The notes under the pieces were generated by a model, which was not told the origin of the DNA, did no database searches, and saw only the letters and a list, made by a program, of their open reading frames with translations. The position numbers and the translations under genes are program-made. DNA of 64,000 nucleotides from Vibrio crassostreae (GTDB lineage Bacteria > Pseudomonadota > Gammaproteobacteria > Enterobacterales > Vibrionaceae). Shown here one piece after another: positions 20,202 through 31,206 of the stretch. Each line of letters begins with the position of its first letter. Position 1 is the first letter of the stretch. The stretch is taken from positions 2,666,001-2,730,000 of the forward strand of contig NZ_AP025476.1 of NCBI RefSeq assembly GCF_024347415.1, read 5' to 3'.

Positions 20202-21398
20202 TTATGATTCAACAAACTCTCGACCAATCAATTTCAGTACTGCGTTGGCGGCTTGCTTATCAGCATCTTTACGAATCCAGTGATGCATCTCGGTAAAACG
20301 TTCGATCAATGCACTGTTGTCGGCTGATAGCATTTTGTCGACAGATGGGAACAAGAAGTCTGGGTGGCATTCCTCAAGAATATGCTCTTTCACGATCTCT
20401 TCACCAGCCAAAATATTCGGCAGTGATACGAAATCAGTGATTGCTAGCTTCTTCACAATGTAGCCTGTCAGCTTATTTACTTTGTAGCCAACGACCATTG
20501 GACGCTTCAGTAACATACACTCAAGAGCCACTGTGCCGGAAGCCAGAAGCACAGAGTCAGCAGCGGTAATCACGTTGGTTGCCGTATCTTCGACTAACGT
20601 GAATTCAAGCTCAGGCGCTGTTGTTTGCCAGATTTCGGTAAACTGTTTTTTACGCTGTTCATTCACGAGCGCAACAACAAAATTGATGTCAGGGTATTTT
20701 TGCTTAATGCGCTGGCACGTTTCGATAAATGGTTGAGCGATCAACCCCATCTCACCACCTCGACTGCCCGGCAATACGGCTAACCACTGTTTGTCTTGGT
20801 CTAAGCCTAACAGCTCACGTGCATCTTGTTTACTTGGTTCTAAAGGAATTGCGTCTGCCAGCGTGTGGCCAACAAATTCACAGGCAACGTTGTATTTATC
20901 GTAAAACGCTTTCTCGAATGGCAGGAAGGCCAAAACCAAGTCGGTTGCTTTGTCGATTTTAAAGATACGCTTGGGACGCCAAGCCCACACTGAAGGGCTC
21001 ACGTAATGGACCGTTTTAATGCCTGCGTTCTTAAGATCAAGTTCAAGTCTTAGGTTGAAATCAGGTGCATCGATACCAACAAACACATCTGGTGGGTTTT
21101 GAGTGAAATACTTAACCAACTCTGCTTTTACTTTTAGCAGACGAGGTAAACGGCCAAGTACTTCAACTAAGCCCATGACAGCTAGCTCTTCCATCTCGAA
21201 AAGAGACTCACAACCAAGCGCCTTCATTTTGGGTCCGCCAATACCGACGAATTCAGCATTCGGGTACTGTGATTTGATTGCTTTGATAAAACCTTCACCA
21301 AGCGTATCACCAGAGAGTTCTCCGACAACGATACCTACCCGCAGAGGTTCATTCGAAACAAAGTCCGTGCTGTTGGTTGCTGCTTCTTGCTGTGCCAT
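20202..21398 (-). CDS. lpxB: Lipid-A-disaccharide synthase
   Basis: LpxB is a peripheral inner-membrane GT19 glycosyltransferase that joins UDP-2,3-diacylglucosamine and lipid X to make the lipid A disaccharide. The 398 residues include a ~18-residue extension before the conserved RVGIVVGELSGDTLG. VFVGIDAPDFNLRLE (near 105), YVSPSVWAWRPKRI (near 132), LPGSRGGEM (near 208) and the LLASGTVALECMLL nucleotide-binding region (near 288) identify the family. Unlike in E. coli it does not abut lpxA: a 129-bp gap with a terminator and an inverted repeat intervenes. Confidence 0.96.
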   Translation of the reverse strand: MAQQEAATNSTDFVSNEPLRVGIVVGELSGDTLGEGFIKAIKSQYPNAEFVGIGGPKMKALGCESLFEMEELAVMGLVEVLGRLPRLLKVKAELVKYFTQNPPDVFVGIDAPDFNLRLELDLKNAGIKTVHYVSPSVWAWRPKRIFKIDKATDLVLAFLPFEKAFYDKYNVACEFVGHTLADAIPLEPSKQDARELLGLDQDKQWLAVLPGSRGGEMGLIAQPFIETCQRIKQKYPDINFVVALVNEQRKKQFTEIWQTTAPELEFTLVEDTATNVITAADSVLLASGTVALECMLLKRPMVVGYKVNKLTGYIVKKLAITDFVSLPNILAGEEIVKEHILEECHPDFLFPSVDKMLSADNSALIERFTEMHHWIRKDADKQAANAVLKLIGREFVES

Positions 21399-21428
21399 AG
21401 TTTTCCAATTCCCTTCTTGCCTAAAACA

Positions 21429-21461
21429 AAAAAGATCGCCTAATGATTAGCGATCTTTTTG
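21429..21461. terminator. Terminator-like hairpin between lpxA and lpxB
   Basis: AAAAGATCGC pairs with GCGATCTTTT around a TAATGATTA-type loop, with A and T tracts on both sides. On the minus strand it ends in T6 and lies between two genes that are usually co-transcribed, so it may set the lpxB level relative to lpxA. Confidence 0.75.
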
Positions 21462-21462
21462 T

Positions 21463-21510
21463 TATACCAATCTGATTAAGTAATTATTGTCATACTTGCG
21501 CGGATTGGTA
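21463..21510. repeat. Imperfect inverted-repeat element (ACCAATC...GATTGGT)
   Basis: The ~48-bp element starts TATACCAATCTG and ends CGGATTGGTAC, with AT-rich sequence between. The ends pair over TACCAATC/GATTGGTA. Short dispersed elements with this terminal motif are common between genes in vibrios as far as I recall; no second copy was noticed in this window. Confidence 0.55.
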
Positions 21511-21527
21511 CACAACCACATCCAGTA

Positions 21528-22316
21528 TTAACGAATAATACCGCGCTCAGAATTCTCTAGCATTTCTAGCATAGGAGCCACCGAAGTAAACTCTTTCGCC
21601 ATTTCAACTAAAGCCGCTTTCGCTTCTTCAAGTGTTTTACCTGAACGGTATAACTCTTTGTACGCTTTCTGTAGTGCACGAATTTCTGGTTTTTCAAAAC
21701 CGTTACGCTTCAAGCCCACTAGGTTCAGACCGAATGGAGCAGCATGGTTACCCTGTGCAAGTACGTACGGAAGTACATCTTGAACAACAGCAGAACAGCC
21801 GCCAATGTATGCGTAAGCACCAATTGAGCAGAATGGGTGAATCGCAGACAGTGCCATAACACCAGCGTAGTCGCCAACCGTCACGTGTCCGCCAAGAATA
21901 GCGTTGTTACCAATGTGAGTATGGTTACCAACAATAACATCGTGCGCTACGTGAGCATTAACACAAAGTAGGTTGTCATCACCAATTACAGTGGTTGCTT
22001 TGTCTTGAACCGTACCACGGTGGATTTGAACCGCTTCACGGATCACGTTGCGATCACCGATCACAACTGTTGTCTCTTCACCACCGTATTTCTTGTCTTG
22101 GTTTTCTTCACCAATAACAGCATGAGGGAAGATACGGTTTTCTTTACCAATGGTTGTATGACCTTTGATCACAACATGCGACATCACTTCAGTGTCGTCA
22201 CCAATTGTCACGTTACCAGCAATGTAAGTGAAAGGCCCAACTGTCACGTTAGCACCGATAGTTACATCACCTTCGATTACTGCTGCCGGGTGAATTTTCG
22301 CTGTTTCATGAATCAT
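21528..22316 (-). CDS. lpxA: UDP-N-acetylglucosamine acyltransferase
   Basis: LpxA transfers a 3-hydroxyacyl chain from ACP to UDP-GlcNAc, the first step of lipid A synthesis. The 262 residues from [16 protein letters not shown] equal the E. coli length; a longer frame to 22373 would run into fabZ and is rejected. Repeated hexapeptides (for example [18 protein letters not shown]) form the left-handed beta helix to about residue 185, with the catalytic His in [11 protein letters not shown] near 125. A helical C-terminal domain follows. The start is 2 bp after the fabZ stop, so translation is probably coupled. Confidence 0.97.
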   Translation of the reverse strand: MIHETAKIHPAAVIEGDVTIGANVTVGPFTYIAGNVTIGDDTEVMSHVVIKGHTTIGKENRIFPHAVIGEENQDKKYGGEETTVVIGDRNVIREAVQIHRGTVQDKATTVIGDDNLLCVNAHVAHDVIVGNHTHIGNNAILGGHVTVGDYAGVMALSAIHPFCSIGAYAYIGGCSAVVQDVLPYVLAQGNHAAPFGLNLVGLKRNGFEKPEIRALQKAYKELYRSGKTLEEAKAALVEMAKEFTSVAPMLEMLENSERGIIR

Positions 22317-22317
22317 A

Positions 22318-22770
22318 TTAAAACTCTCTACGAGCACATTTAAGTTCAGCTGAACATACAACGTCGCCGTCAACTTTCGCTACACCGTTAAACGATGCAA
22401 TGCCACGACGCTCTTTTAAGAATTCAACTTCGATAACCAGTTGGTCACCAGGTACGACTGGCTTACGGAATTTTGCTTTATCAACACTTGCAAAGTAGTA
22501 AAGTTCGTTGCCAGAAGGCGCACCAAAAGATTTAAATGCTAGAAGGCCTGTTGCTTGTGCCATTGCTTCTAAGATCAACACGCCTGGGAATACAGGAAGC
22601 TGAGGGAAGTGGCCTGTGAACTGAGGTTCGTTAACAGAGACATTCTTAATTGCGGTCAGTGTTTTTTCTTTTTCAAAGCTAGTCACACGATCAACCATTA
22701 AGAATGGGTAGCGATGAGGTAATAGTTCCTGAATTTCAGTAATGTTCATCGTTGTCTGTTCAGTAGTCAA
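22318..22770 (-). CDS. fabZ: 3-hydroxyacyl-[acyl-carrier-protein] dehydratase FabZ
   Basis: FabZ dehydrates 3-hydroxyacyl-ACP in fatty-acid elongation and competes with LpxA for the same acyl-ACP. The 150-residue hot-dog-fold protein has the motif [14 protein letters not shown] (catalytic His near residue 18) and the [22 protein letters not shown] helix, quoted here in part, with the catalytic Glu. It is directly upstream of lpxA. The 93-bp gap from lpxD contains a terminator and a TATAAT on the minus strand (22810-22815), so fabZ may have its own promoter. Confidence 0.97.
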   Translation of the reverse strand: MTTEQTTMNITEIQELLPHRYPFLMVDRVTSFEKEKTLTAIKNVSVNEPQFTGHFPQLPVFPGVLILEAMAQATGLLAFKSFGAPSGNELYYFASVDKAKFRKPVVPGDQLVIEVEFLKERRGIASFNGVAKVDGDVVCSAELKCARREF

Positions 22771-22817
22771 AGTCGTATTCCTATGTATATTCTTTATTTA
22801 ATTAGAAGGATTATAAA

Positions 22818-22846
22818 CGAAAAAGACTCGCTATACGCGAGCCTTT
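22818..22846 (-). terminator. Terminator-like hairpin between lpxD and fabZ
   Basis: On the minus strand AGGCTCGC pairs with GCGAGTCT around GTATA and is followed by T5. It lies 17 bp after the lpxD stop, inside a gene row that is one operon in E. coli. Confidence 0.8.
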
Positions 22847-22863
22847 TATTAGAAATGCTGGAA

Positions 22864-23895
22864 TTATGATTCCGCGCTCTTCTCGATAAGTTTTTCAACG
22901 GTTTTCAAACGCTTGTTCATTTCATCAATACGATGAACACGCGTTGCTGTTTTACGCCAATCTTTGTTTGGCTGTAAAGGAATACCCGAAGAGTACATGC
23001 CTTTCTCAGTGATGCTGCGCATTACCATCCCCATACCGGTGATTGTAACGCCGTCAATGATTTCAATGTGACCATTAATCACACAGCCACCACCAATAAT
23101 ACAGTACTTACCTATCGTCGTGCTGCCAGCTACAATAGTACCACCCGCAAGGGCTGAACCATATCCGATGTGAACATTGTGAGCAATTTGAAGTTGATTA
23201 TCTAAGATAACGTTATCTTCAATAATTGTGTCGTCTAATGCACCACGGTCGATGGTAGTACACGCGCCGATTTCTACGCGGTTACCGATACGAACTGAAC
23301 CGACTTGTGGGATTTTAATCCACTCGCCTTTCTCGTTCGCATAACCAAAGCCATCAGAGCCGATAACCGTGCTTGATTGAATCAAACATGCTTCGCCAAT
23401 CACAACTTCATGGTAAACACTTACGTTAGCCCATAGCTTAGTGCCAGAGCCAACTTTCGCGTTTTTACCAATAAAGCAACCAGCACCGATGATCACATCA
23501 TCACCAAGTACCACACCAGACTCAATCACAGCATTTGCACCAATAGACACATTTTGTCCAATGGTCGCATCACTTGCAATCGAAGCTGAATCAGCAATAG
23601 CCGCAGCGGGTGCTGGAGTAGTATCAAGCGCTTGAGCAACTTTAGCAAAAGCAACGTAAGGGTCATTAACCACAATCACGTTCGTCTTACAAAGTTCACG
23701 CTCACTCTCTTTAACCATAATAGCGGATGCTTTACAGTCACCTAGGTGCTTGCTGTACTTTACGTTAGAAAGGAACGTAATGTTACCTTCTTGCGCTTTA
23801 TCCATAGGAGCGACTGCTGAAACGGTACTAGTACCATCTCCGTGTAGCTCTCCCCCGGTAATCGTTGCCAATTCGGCTAAAGTTAGATTCTTCAT
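22864..23895 (-). CDS. lpxD: UDP-3-O-(3-hydroxymyristoyl)glucosamine N-acyltransferase
   Basis: LpxD adds the second hydroxyacyl chain in lipid A synthesis. The 343 residues hold an N-terminal uridine-binding domain (about 1-100), then many hexapeptide repeats ([18 protein letters not shown]), the catalytic His in [13 protein letters not shown] near residue 240 and a C-terminal helix. It is 5 bp from skp on the same strand. The only gap downstream holds a terminator before fabZ. Confidence 0.97.
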   Translation of the reverse strand: MKNLTLAELATITGGELHGDGTSTVSAVAPMDKAQEGNITFLSNVKYSKHLGDCKASAIMVKESERELCKTNVIVVNDPYVAFAKVAQALDTTPAPAAAIADSASIASDATIGQNVSIGANAVIESGVVLGDDVIIGAGCFIGKNAKVGSGTKLWANVSVYHEVVIGEACLIQSSTVIGSDGFGYANEKGEWIKIPQVGSVRIGNRVEIGACTTIDRGALDDTIIEDNVILDNQLQIAHNVHIGYGSALAGGTIVAGSTTIGKYCIIGGGCVINGHIEIIDGVTITGMGMVMRSITEKGMYSSGIPLQPNKDWRKTATRVHRIDEMNKRLKTVEKLIEKSAES

Positions 23896-23900
23896 AAAAC

Positions 23901-24410
23901 TTATTTCAGTGCTTTAATTACTTTCTCAGAGATGTTGTATTCTGGCTTGCCGTATTGCAGAGCTTGAATATCAACGATCATATCGTAGCCTTCTTTCTCT
24001 GCAACTTTCGTTACAGCATCTTGAATCACTTTGAATAGCTTCTGCTTCTCTTGTGCTTCACGACGTTGGCTTGCTTTTTCTAGTGCTTGAGCTTTGATTT
24101 TGTACTTGCTGTCTAGTTGACCTACTTCGATACGTAGCTTTTCAACTTCGTCAGGACCTAGTAGCTCGCCATCACGCTTAAGCTTTTCAATCTTCGTTTT
24201 TGCTTCAGCTTGAATGCTCTGCAGCTCAGCTGCTTTGTCTTTGAACTCTTCCTGCATTTTTTGAAGAACAACTTCACGCTGAGGTAGAGCCTGGAATACT
24301 TGTGCAGTGTTTACATAACCCACTTTTTGCGCAGCTTCAGCAGCTGTTGCAAAGAAAGAAGAGCTAAGAACTACAAGGCCTAAACCTGCTGCTTTAATCA
24401 TATTTTTCAA
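23901..24410 (-). CDS. skp: Periplasmic chaperone Skp (OmpH)
   Basis: Skp is a trimeric periplasmic holdase that carries unfolded outer-membrane proteins to the BAM complex. The 169 residues begin with a signal peptide (about 1-26, ending AEAA). [16 protein letters not shown], the typical OmpH start, and long charged helices (about 50-130) form the tentacles. It lies 18 bp downstream of bamA, whose product receives its clients. Confidence 0.96.
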   Translation of the reverse strand: MKNMIKAAGLGLVVLSSSFFATAAEAAQKVGYVNTAQVFQALPQREVVLQKMQEEFKDKAAELQSIQAEAKTKIEKLKRDGELLGPDEVEKLRIEVGQLDSKYKIKAQALEKASQRREAQEKQKLFKVIQDAVTKVAEKEGYDMIVDIQALQYGKPEYNISEKVIKALK

Positions 24411-24428
24411 AATATTGTCCTTTAAATA

Positions 24429-26834
24429 TTAGAAAGTTCTACCAATGGTAAATGTGAAGAATTCCTCATCATCACCTTCGTAAATTTTAACTGGTTTCGC
24501 TAGAGAGAAAACTAGTGGGCCCATCGGTGACATCCATTGAAGGGCTGCACCATAAGATGAACGGTAATTCGTTGGATCAGAGTAATCGTAGTAGTACTGG
24601 CCGCCACTATTAGGCGCGCCACGGTCTACAAATTCGGTATCCCATACACTAGCCATATCGAAGAAGACACTGGTACGAATCTGGCTGCGTGCTTCATCAG
24701 AAGCAAACGGCGTAGGTACAATTAACTCTAGACTTGCCAAAGCAACCGCGTTACCACCCACTGAATCATCAGTAGCAGTATCGTAGGTTGGGTTGTTACC
24801 TGTGCTGCTTCCGTAAACGGCTTTCGGGCCAGCCGAGTTAGAACCAAAACCACGTAGGGTTGTAAAACCACCTGCGTAGTAGTTCTCGTAGAATGGGAAC
24901 AAGTTATCGTTACCATCCGTTTGACCATAACCATTACCATAGCCTAATCGGCCACGCATCAATAGTGTGAACTCATGCTTTTTGGTCAGCGGGATGTAAT
25001 GTTTTACATCGTACTGCATTTTGAAGTACTGAGCATCAGAGCCTGGCACCGTCATTTTAGCGAAAGCACGTTGGTGGTTACCTTCTGTTGGGAAGAAACC
25101 ACGGTTCAAGTTATTACGCGTCCAAGAGATATTGATATCGAAATCATCGGTTAAGATGTGCTCGTCACCATATTGGTCAATACTTCTCGCAAACTGTTCA
25201 ACTTGGATATAAGTCGGAACGTTACCGATTTTGTTGTGTGTATAGCCAACACCAAACTCGATACGGTTCAGCTCATCCATAGGGAAACCCCATGTAAGGC
25301 TCGTACCGTAACTTTGGTTGGTATAGTCGACAATACCCGCTTCAGAGGCTTCGAATTCGTTGTAGAAGATCTTACCGCCTAGACTCACACCATCAAGGTT
25401 CCAGTATGGGTCACGGTAGTCTAAGCTCACGTTCTTTTGGTAATCGTTCATCATGGCACTTACGCCAACACGGTTACCAGAACCCGCAAAGTTGTCTTGT
25501 TGTAGGCCAACTTGGAAACTAACACCTGATTCCGTACCGTAGCCGACACCAAAGTTGATGCTGCCGGAGTTCGCTTCCTTAACGTTGTAAACCAAATCAA
25601 CTTGGTCTTCACTACCAGGAACACGAACTGTTTGTACGTCAACCGTTTCAAAGAAACCTAAACGGTTAAGACGGCTCTTACCAGTATCAATTGACTTAGA
25701 GTTAAGCCAGCTGCCTTCCATTTGACGCATTTCACGACGAAGAACTTCATCTTTCGTTGAATTGTTACCCGTAAATCGAATGTCACGAACATAGATACGG
25801 CTGCCCGCTTCTACATTGATAACCAACGACACTTCTTTGGTCTCATCATTGAACTCTGGAATAGTACGAACTTGTGGGTACGCATAGCCAGATTCGCCAA
25901 GAATTCGTTTTACGTTCTCTTCTAAAGACGTTACCGATGAACCGTTATAAGTATCACCGTCTTCAAATGGCACTAACGCCTCAAAGTCAGCCTCACGGCC
26001 GATGAGCTCACCACGAAATGCGACATCTTTAACGGTATAAGCTTCGCCTTCATCAATACCAAGCGTGATATACACGCCTTTCTTATCTGGAGAGATCGCA
26101 ACTTGAGTAGAATCTACCTTAAACTTAAGGTAACCACGGTCAAGGTAGTAAGATTTCAGCGCTTCGATATCACCAGCTAATACTTGCTTCTGGTATTTTT
26201 CATCCGCAAGGAAATTCCACCATGCAACATCAACGTTCAAGTTGAAACGACTGAGGAGTTCAGCGTCAGAGAAAACTTCGTTACCGATAAAGTTGATTTG
26301 CTGAATCTTAGCGGATACGCCTTCAGTAAACACAAACTTAAGGTCAGAACGGTTACGTGGCAAAGGCGTCACAACCGCTTTTACTGTCGCGTTGTACTTA
26401 CCAACACTGTAGTAAAAATCTTCAAGGCCTTTCTCAATGTTACTCAGCGTCGTACGGTCAAGAGCCTCTCCTTCACGAACACCAGACGCATCTAGGTTCT
26501 GCTGAAGTTGCTCTTCTTTGATCGCTTTGTTACCCGAGAATGAAATGCTCGCGATGGTCGGTCGTTCTTTGACTTGAACAACTAAAACACCTTCATCGCG
26601 AAGGACTTTAACATCCTCAAAGTTACCCGAAGCATACAATGCACGAATGATCTCAGATACATCGCTTTCATCCACTTCATCGCCAATACGTACTGGCATT
26701 TTCAGTAGAGCCGCACCAAGTGCAACACGCTGTAAACCTTCGATCTTGATATCTTGAACTACAAAGTTTTGTGCTCCGTTCGCAGCCACACTAGTGGCCA
26801 ATAGACTTGCGAACAGAATTTGCTTAATCGCCAT
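24429..26834 (-). CDS. bamA: Outer membrane protein assembly factor BamA
   Basis: BamA inserts beta-barrel proteins in the outer membrane. The 801 residues comprise a signal peptide (1-20), five POTRA domains (about 23-420; [14 protein letters not shown] opens POTRA1) and the 16-strand barrel from about 425. The barrel has the [14 protein letters not shown] loop with the conserved RGF near residue 655 and ends with a C-terminal Phe after FTIGRT. It follows rseP by 48 bp on the same strand. Confidence 0.97.
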   Translation of the reverse strand: MAIKQILFASLLATSVAANGAQNFVVQDIKIEGLQRVALGAALLKMPVRIGDEVDESDVSEIIRALYASGNFEDVKVLRDEGVLVVQVKERPTIASISFSGNKAIKEEQLQQNLDASGVREGEALDRTTLSNIEKGLEDFYYSVGKYNATVKAVVTPLPRNRSDLKFVFTEGVSAKIQQINFIGNEVFSDAELLSRFNLNVDVAWWNFLADEKYQKQVLAGDIEALKSYYLDRGYLKFKVDSTQVAISPDKKGVYITLGIDEGEAYTVKDVAFRGELIGREADFEALVPFEDGDTYNGSSVTSLEENVKRILGESGYAYPQVRTIPEFNDETKEVSLVINVEAGSRIYVRDIRFTGNNSTKDEVLRREMRQMEGSWLNSKSIDTGKSRLNRLGFFETVDVQTVRVPGSEDQVDLVYNVKEANSGSINFGVGYGTESGVSFQVGLQQDNFAGSGNRVGVSAMMNDYQKNVSLDYRDPYWNLDGVSLGGKIFYNEFEASEAGIVDYTNQSYGTSLTWGFPMDELNRIEFGVGYTHNKIGNVPTYIQVEQFARSIDQYGDEHILTDDFDINISWTRNNLNRGFFPTEGNHQRAFAKMTVPGSDAQYFKMQYDVKHYIPLTKKHEFTLLMRGRLGYGNGYGQTDGNDNLFPFYENYYAGGFTTLRGFGSNSAGPKAVYGSSTGNNPTYDTATDDSVGGNAVALASLELIVPTPFASDEARSQIRTSVFFDMASVWDTEFVDRGAPNSGGQYYYDYSDPTNYRSSYGAALQWMSPMGPLVFSLAKPVKIYEGDDEEFFTFTIGRTF

Positions 26835-26882
26835 ACTTATTCTAATTATTCCTTGCTACTACCAATGCCTGTGAGAAACCAT

Positions 26883-28241
26883 TCACAGACGAGTAAAATC
26901 GTTAAATATTGCCAGAGCCATCAATGAGAAGAGGATTGCCCCTCCCAATCTGTATCCCATTTCCTGAACTTTCTCAGGTACCGGTTTACGAGTAACGGCC
27001 TCAATAGCGAAAAACAGCAAATGTCCGCCATCAAGCATAGGCAGCGGAACCAAATTAATAATCCCTAAGTTAACACTAATCAGAGCCAAAAAGCCTAAGA
27101 AGTAAACCAAACCATAATCGGCGGTTGTACCTGCACCTTTCGCGATTGAAATAGGGCCACTCAAGTTGTTTAAGCCAACATCACCAACGATAAGCTTCTT
27201 AAGCATTGTCAGTGTCAAACCAATGATTTGACCTGTTTTATCAAATGCTTTTCCTACAGACTCAATTACACCAAATTGTAACTCAAAGCGATAATCTTCT
27301 GGCCATTCTGCGACTTCCGGAGCAATACCTGCATAGCCGATTGTCGAACCATCAGAAAGCTCTCGACTTTTTGGTGTCATAACCAATGACTGCTCAGCAC
27401 CATTTCGCAATACGACCAAGTCCAAGGGTGTCATTGGATTTGCACGAATTAACTCAACAACCGACTGCCACTGTTCAATAGGTTGCCCGTTAATCTCAAC
27501 AATTTTATCACCGGCTTCAAGACCTGCATCGTATGCAGCGCCATCATCAATGATTTGAGCCAGTACAGTCGATACCTCTGGAGAGTACGGTCTAAAACCC
27601 AGCGTTGTCATTGCAGATTCAGTTTCTGGGTTGAACGACCAGTCTGAAATATCCAATGTCATTTGTTGCTCAAAGCCGATGTCGTCTTGAGAAGCAACCG
27701 TCACTGTCATGGATTGATCACCAATGTGTGATATCAAACCCATATTGACTGATTCCCAATCTGCGGTTTTGATTCCTGAAATAGATTTAAGTTCCATCCC
27801 AGTTTCAATTCCGGCTTGTGCAGCAATAGATTGCGGAGTGACTTCACCGATTACAGGTTTAACCGCCGGCACGCCAATCAAAAATACTAGCCAATATGCA
27901 AAGACGGCAAAGATAAAGTTAAACGCAGGACCTGCACCCACAATCGCCGTTCTTTTCCACAATGGCTTCTTATCAAAAGCGTATTGTTGTTCGTCTTCAG
28001 AAAGGTCGTCAACACGACCATCAAGCATCTTAACGTAGCCGCCCAATGGAATGACTGACAAGCTGTATTCCGTACCATCACGGCCAACTTTGCTCCAGAT
28101 TGATTTACCAAAACCAATCGAGAATTTCTCAACTTTCACACCACAGCGACGAGCAACCCAGAAATGTCCAAACTCATGAACAGCGACCAGAATGCCAAGC
28201 GCTACAATAAAGGATGCGAAGTTCCACAGAATTCCACTCAT
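26883..28241 (-). CDS. rseP: Site-2 protease RseP (regulator of sigma E)
   Basis: RseP cuts the anti-sigma factor RseA within the membrane after DegS, which releases sigma E in envelope stress. The 452 residues show the zinc motif HEFGH at 22-26 in the first transmembrane helix, two PDZ domains (about 115-205 and 210-305), and [16 protein letters not shown], the third zinc ligand, near residue 395. Its ATG overlaps the dxr stop by 4 bp. Location next to bamA and skp, which are sigma E targets in other bacteria, fits its role. Confidence 0.96.
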   Translation of the reverse strand: MSGILWNFASFIVALGILVAVHEFGHFWVARRCGVKVEKFSIGFGKSIWSKVGRDGTEYSLSVIPLGGYVKMLDGRVDDLSEDEQQYAFDKKPLWKRTAIVGAGPAFNFIFAVFAYWLVFLIGVPAVKPVIGEVTPQSIAAQAGIETGMELKSISGIKTADWESVNMGLISHIGDQSMTVTVASQDDIGFEQQMTLDISDWSFNPETESAMTTLGFRPYSPEVSTVLAQIIDDGAAYDAGLEAGDKIVEINGQPIEQWQSVVELIRANPMTPLDLVVLRNGAEQSLVMTPKSRELSDGSTIGYAGIAPEVAEWPEDYRFELQFGVIESVGKAFDKTGQIIGLTLTMLKKLIVGDVGLNNLSGPISIAKGAGTTADYGLVYFLGFLALISVNLGIINLVPLPMLDGGHLLFFAIEAVTRKPVPEKVQEMGYRLGGAILFSLMALAIFNDFTRL

Positions 28242-29446
28242 GCTAGCTGCTCTTTAATAAATTGATTGGCTAATTGACGAGACATATTATCTAGCTCGAG
28301 AAGGCTTTCCAAGCTATCTAAGCCCTCAGAGTTATGTTGTTCACATACTTTGCTCATAACATGTTCGTTAATGACAGCAATATCGGTAAACTTCACTCGA
28401 TTATTCAAAAAAGCATCGACTGCAATTTCATTTGCTGCATTAATGGCTGTTGTCGCATGCTGACCTAAGTAGCACGCTTCAATCGCCAATCTCAAACACG
28501 GGTAACGACTAAAATCTGGTTCTAAGAAGGTAAGCTCGCCCACTTTCGTAAAGTCTAAAGGCTTAACACCCGCCTCGGTGCGATTAGGGTAAGACATCGT
28601 CAAAGCAATTGGCGTTGCCATGTCCGGCTCGCCCATTTGAGCCAGCACAGAGCCATCCTTGTACTGGACCATAGAGTGAATCACAGACTGCGGATGAATG
28701 ATGACTTTTAACTGCTCCTGAGAAGCATTAAATAGCCATTTCGCTTCAATGTACTCTAGCCCTTTATTCATCATAGTCGCAGAATCGACAGAGATCTTAG
28801 GACCCATAGACCAGTTAGGGTGTGCAATTGCGCGTTCAGGAGTCACGGATTCGAGCTCAGCCACATCGGTATAACGGAAAGGACCACCAGAACCAGTCAG
28901 AAGAATATGGTTAATGCCGTTTTCTTCAAGGTCACAGCGGCCTAGTTTGGTTTGTACGTTCTGCGGAAGGCATTGGAAAATAGCATTATGCTCACTGTCG
29001 ACAGGAAGTAGTTCTGCACCGTACTTTTCTACGGCGTCTATAAACAGCTGCCCAGACATCACCAAAGCTTCTTTGTTAGCAAGCAAGATACGCTTGCCCG
29101 CTTTAACCGCAGCCATCGTAGGAAGCAAGCCTGCTGCGCCAACAATCGCAGCCATAACAGTGTCAACTTCATCTAGGGAAGCAACCTGACACATGCCTTC
29201 AGTGTCTGAAAGCACTTGAATGCTTGGGTAATCCGCAGATAATATTTCAGTCAGCTGAGATGCAGCTTCAGGGCAAGCCATAGCAACATAGCTTGGTTGC
29301 CACTTTTCAACTAGCGCCAGCATCTTTTCAACATTCGAACCGGCAGCCAATGCCACGACCGAATAAAGGTCTGGGTTTTGCTCAACGACTTTTAGGGTAC
29401 TTGCACCAATTGAGCCGGTAGCGCCAAGGATAGTTAGATTTCGCAT
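28238..29446 (-). CDS. dxr: 1-deoxy-D-xylulose 5-phosphate reductoisomerase
   Basis: Dxr (IspC) makes 2-C-methyl-D-erythritol 4-phosphate, the first committed step of the MEP isoprenoid pathway; its product eventually feeds the neighbouring uppS. The 402 residues from [17 protein letters not shown] carry the NADPH-binding GATGSIG at 8-14, the metal-binding [11 protein letters not shown] near 150 and the flexible loop [17 protein letters not shown] near 223. A GTG at 29485 would add 13 residues and has GAGGG too close, so the ATG at 29446 is chosen with moderate certainty about the start. Confidence 0.95.
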   Translation of the reverse strand: MRNLTILGATGSIGASTLKVVEQNPDLYSVVALAAGSNVEKMLALVEKWQPSYVAMACPEAASQLTEILSADYPSIQVLSDTEGMCQVASLDEVDTVMAAIVGAAGLLPTMAAVKAGKRILLANKEALVMSGQLFIDAVEKYGAELLPVDSEHNAIFQCLPQNVQTKLGRCDLEENGINHILLTGSGGPFRYTDVAELESVTPERAIAHPNWSMGPKISVDSATMMNKGLEYIEAKWLFNASQEQLKVIIHPQSVIHSMVQYKDGSVLAQMGEPDMATPIALTMSYPNRTEAGVKPLDFTKVGELTFLEPDFSRYPCLRLAIEACYLGQHATTAINAANEIAVDAFLNNRVKFTDIAVINEHVMSKVCEQHNSEGLDSLESLLELDNMSRQLANQFIKEQLA

Positions 29447-29473
29447 CACATATGACCGTAGAAATGTAATAAA

Positions 29474-29490
29474 GGGCAGAATCACTGCCC
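29474..29490 (-). other. Hairpin in the cdsA-dxr junction
   Basis: GGGCAG/CTGCCC with a 5-base loop, then CTTTATTA on the minus strand, sits between the cdsA stop and the dxr start. It could be a weak terminator, a pause, or a structure that hides the alternative GTG start of dxr at 29485. Confidence 0.45.
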
Positions 29491-29497
29491 TCTTTTA

Positions 29498-30340
29498 TTA
29501 GAATGCTAAATAAAGCAGAGCAAAGACAGGGAATGCAGCCGTTAAGCTATCTATTCTATCAAGTATACCACCATGACCAGGAATCAGATTACTGCTGTCT
29601 TTCACCCCAGAAACACGTTTAAACATGCTTTCAACAAGGTCACCAAGAACAGAGATAACGACGGTCACAAGAGTAATAACAATCATGTGAAGAGGACTTG
29701 TGAATTGGATATCAAACAAGTCAGCAAAAATCCAAGCCACGATCACTGCAGTAATGATGCCGCCAATAAGACCTTCAATCGTTTTATTCGGGCTTACCTC
29801 TGGGGCCATTTTGCGCTTACCAAAACTCTTCCCTGAAAAATAAGCACCGCTATCCGCTGCCCAAACGAGCAAACAAACAAACATAACCAATTTTGCACCG
29901 TGGTAGGGATCAACATCGATACCGTTAGCACGCAGGATAACCACACTCCAGAAGAATGGCAGCAGAGTCAGCACACCAAAAGCGTGACGAAGAAGAGAAG
30001 AGTCTTTCCATGCAGGCATAGACTTAGGATAAGTCACGGCCATACCACTCGCGATTACCCACCAAATTGAGCCAATCGTTAGAATGGAGTAGTGAGCAAT
30101 AGACAAGTTATTAAGGCTAAATGCATCAAAAGGGATAAAAGCAAAACTTGCGGCACTGACTACAACCGTTGGAATCAACGCTAAATAACGCGATTTGCTT
30201 TCAACAAACTGAGTCCACTCCCAAAAACCTAATAGCGAGATTACCGCTAATGAAAGAATAAATGTAGGAAGTGATAACTCGAAAATGCCTAGAATAACTA
30301 GGGGAGCTAAAATCAACGCCGTAATAATTCGTTGTTTCAA
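29498..30340 (-). CDS. cdsA: Phosphatidate cytidylyltransferase
   Basis: CdsA makes CDP-diacylglycerol, the precursor of all membrane phospholipids. The 280 residues have about seven or eight membrane helices. The family signature lies at the C-terminal end (KRVSGVKDSSNLIPGHGG followed by ILDRIDS), and the SGAYFSGKSFGKRKMAPEVSP segment, here in part, precedes it. It lies 15 bp downstream of uppS. Confidence 0.95.
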   Translation of the reverse strand: MKQRIITALILAPLVILGIFELSLPTFILSLAVISLLGFWEWTQFVESKSRYLALIPTVVVSAASFAFIPFDAFSLNNLSIAHYSILTIGSIWWVIASGMAVTYPKSMPAWKDSSLLRHAFGVLTLLPFFWSVVILRANGIDVDPYHGAKLVMFVCLLVWAADSGAYFSGKSFGKRKMAPEVSPNKTIEGLIGGIITAVIVAWIFADLFDIQFTSPLHMIVITLVTVVISVLGDLVESMFKRVSGVKDSSNLIPGHGGILDRIDSLTAAFPVFALLYLAF

Positions 30341-30355
30341 ACCAAAAAATCCTTA

Positions 30356-31108
30356 TTAACTGTCCATCAGAGCTTTAATTTGCTCACCAGTGCATCCAAA
30401 ACGACGTTCACGGTTTACAAACCAAGTCACAGCTTCTACTAAGCTGTCCTCATTAAAGTCTGGCCAGAATTGTTCAGTGAAATACATTTCGGCGTAAGCC
30501 AACTGCCAAAGCATAAAATTACTAATGCGGCATTCACCACTGGTACGGATAAGTAGATCGACTTCAGGAATATCTGCCATCGTCAGGTGCTGTGTAATCA
30601 TAGCTTCATCAATGTCATCTACATTAATATCACCAGACTTTACCTGTTGAGCAATAGAGGTCATTGCTTGCTGAATATCCCACTTACCGCCATAGTTAGC
30701 CGCAATATTAATAACCATACCGGTATTAGTGCTAGTCAAAGCTTCCGCTTCTTCTATCTTCTTTTGTAGTCGATCATTGAAACGACTTTTATCACCAATA
30801 ACACGCAGTTGTAGATTATTTTTATGAAGCTTTTTTACTTCACTCGACAGCACTGAAATAAACAGTTCCATCAAGATACCGACTTCTTCTTCAGGGCGAC
30901 GCCAGTTTTCGCTACTAAATGCAAAAAGAGTAACGGCTTTGATGCCAAGTCTGGCTGCAGAAGAGATGGTTTTACGAACGGCTTGAACACCGTTTTTATG
31001 GCCAAAGACGCGAGGCTTGCCCTGAGCTTTTGCCCAGCGACCATTACCATCCATAATGATAGCAATGTGTTTAGGAAGAGAGTCTGTGAACGCTTGAGAA
31101 TTATGCAT
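30356..31108 (-). CDS. uppS: Undecaprenyl diphosphate synthase
   Basis: UppS makes the C55 lipid carrier for peptidoglycan and O-antigen. The 250 residues show [17 protein letters not shown] with the catalytic Asp at about D20, [11 protein letters not shown] near 70 and the C-terminal [15 protein letters not shown] motif near 195. The ATG at 31108 ([11 protein letters not shown]) is chosen over an upstream TTG at 31123; neither has a strong ribosome-binding site. It opens the uppS-cdsA-dxr-rseP-bamA run. Confidence 0.95.
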   Translation of the reverse strand: MHNSQAFTDSLPKHIAIIMDGNGRWAKAQGKPRVFGHKNGVQAVRKTISSAARLGIKAVTLFAFSSENWRRPEEEVGILMELFISVLSSEVKKLHKNNLQLRVIGDKSRFNDRLQKKIEEAEALTSTNTGMVINIAANYGGKWDIQQAMTSIAQQVKSGDINVDDIDEAMITQHLTMADIPEVDLLIRTSGECRISNFMLWQLAYAEMYFTEQFWPDFNEDSLVEAVTWFVNRERRFGCTGEQIKALMDS

Positions 31109-31149
31109 AAAAGAGTGAATCAAATTCTAATAGTCGAACAGAGTAGCAT

Positions 31150-31182
31150 AAAAAAACGCTGCACCGTGAGTACAGCGTTTTT
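31150..31182 (-). terminator. Intrinsic terminator of frr
   Basis: On the minus strand AAAAACGCTGTAC pairs with GTGCAGCGTTTTT around a short loop and ends in T7. It lies 25 bp after the frr stop and separates pyrH-frr from uppS. Confidence 0.88.
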
Positions 31183-31206
31183 CCGGAAAGAAAAGAATAG
31201 GGGAAA

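Noticed and set aside
22317..22373. Longer lpxA frame reaching into fabZ
   Set aside because: LpxA begins at [10 protein letters not shown] in the family, and this start lies 2 bp after the fabZ stop.
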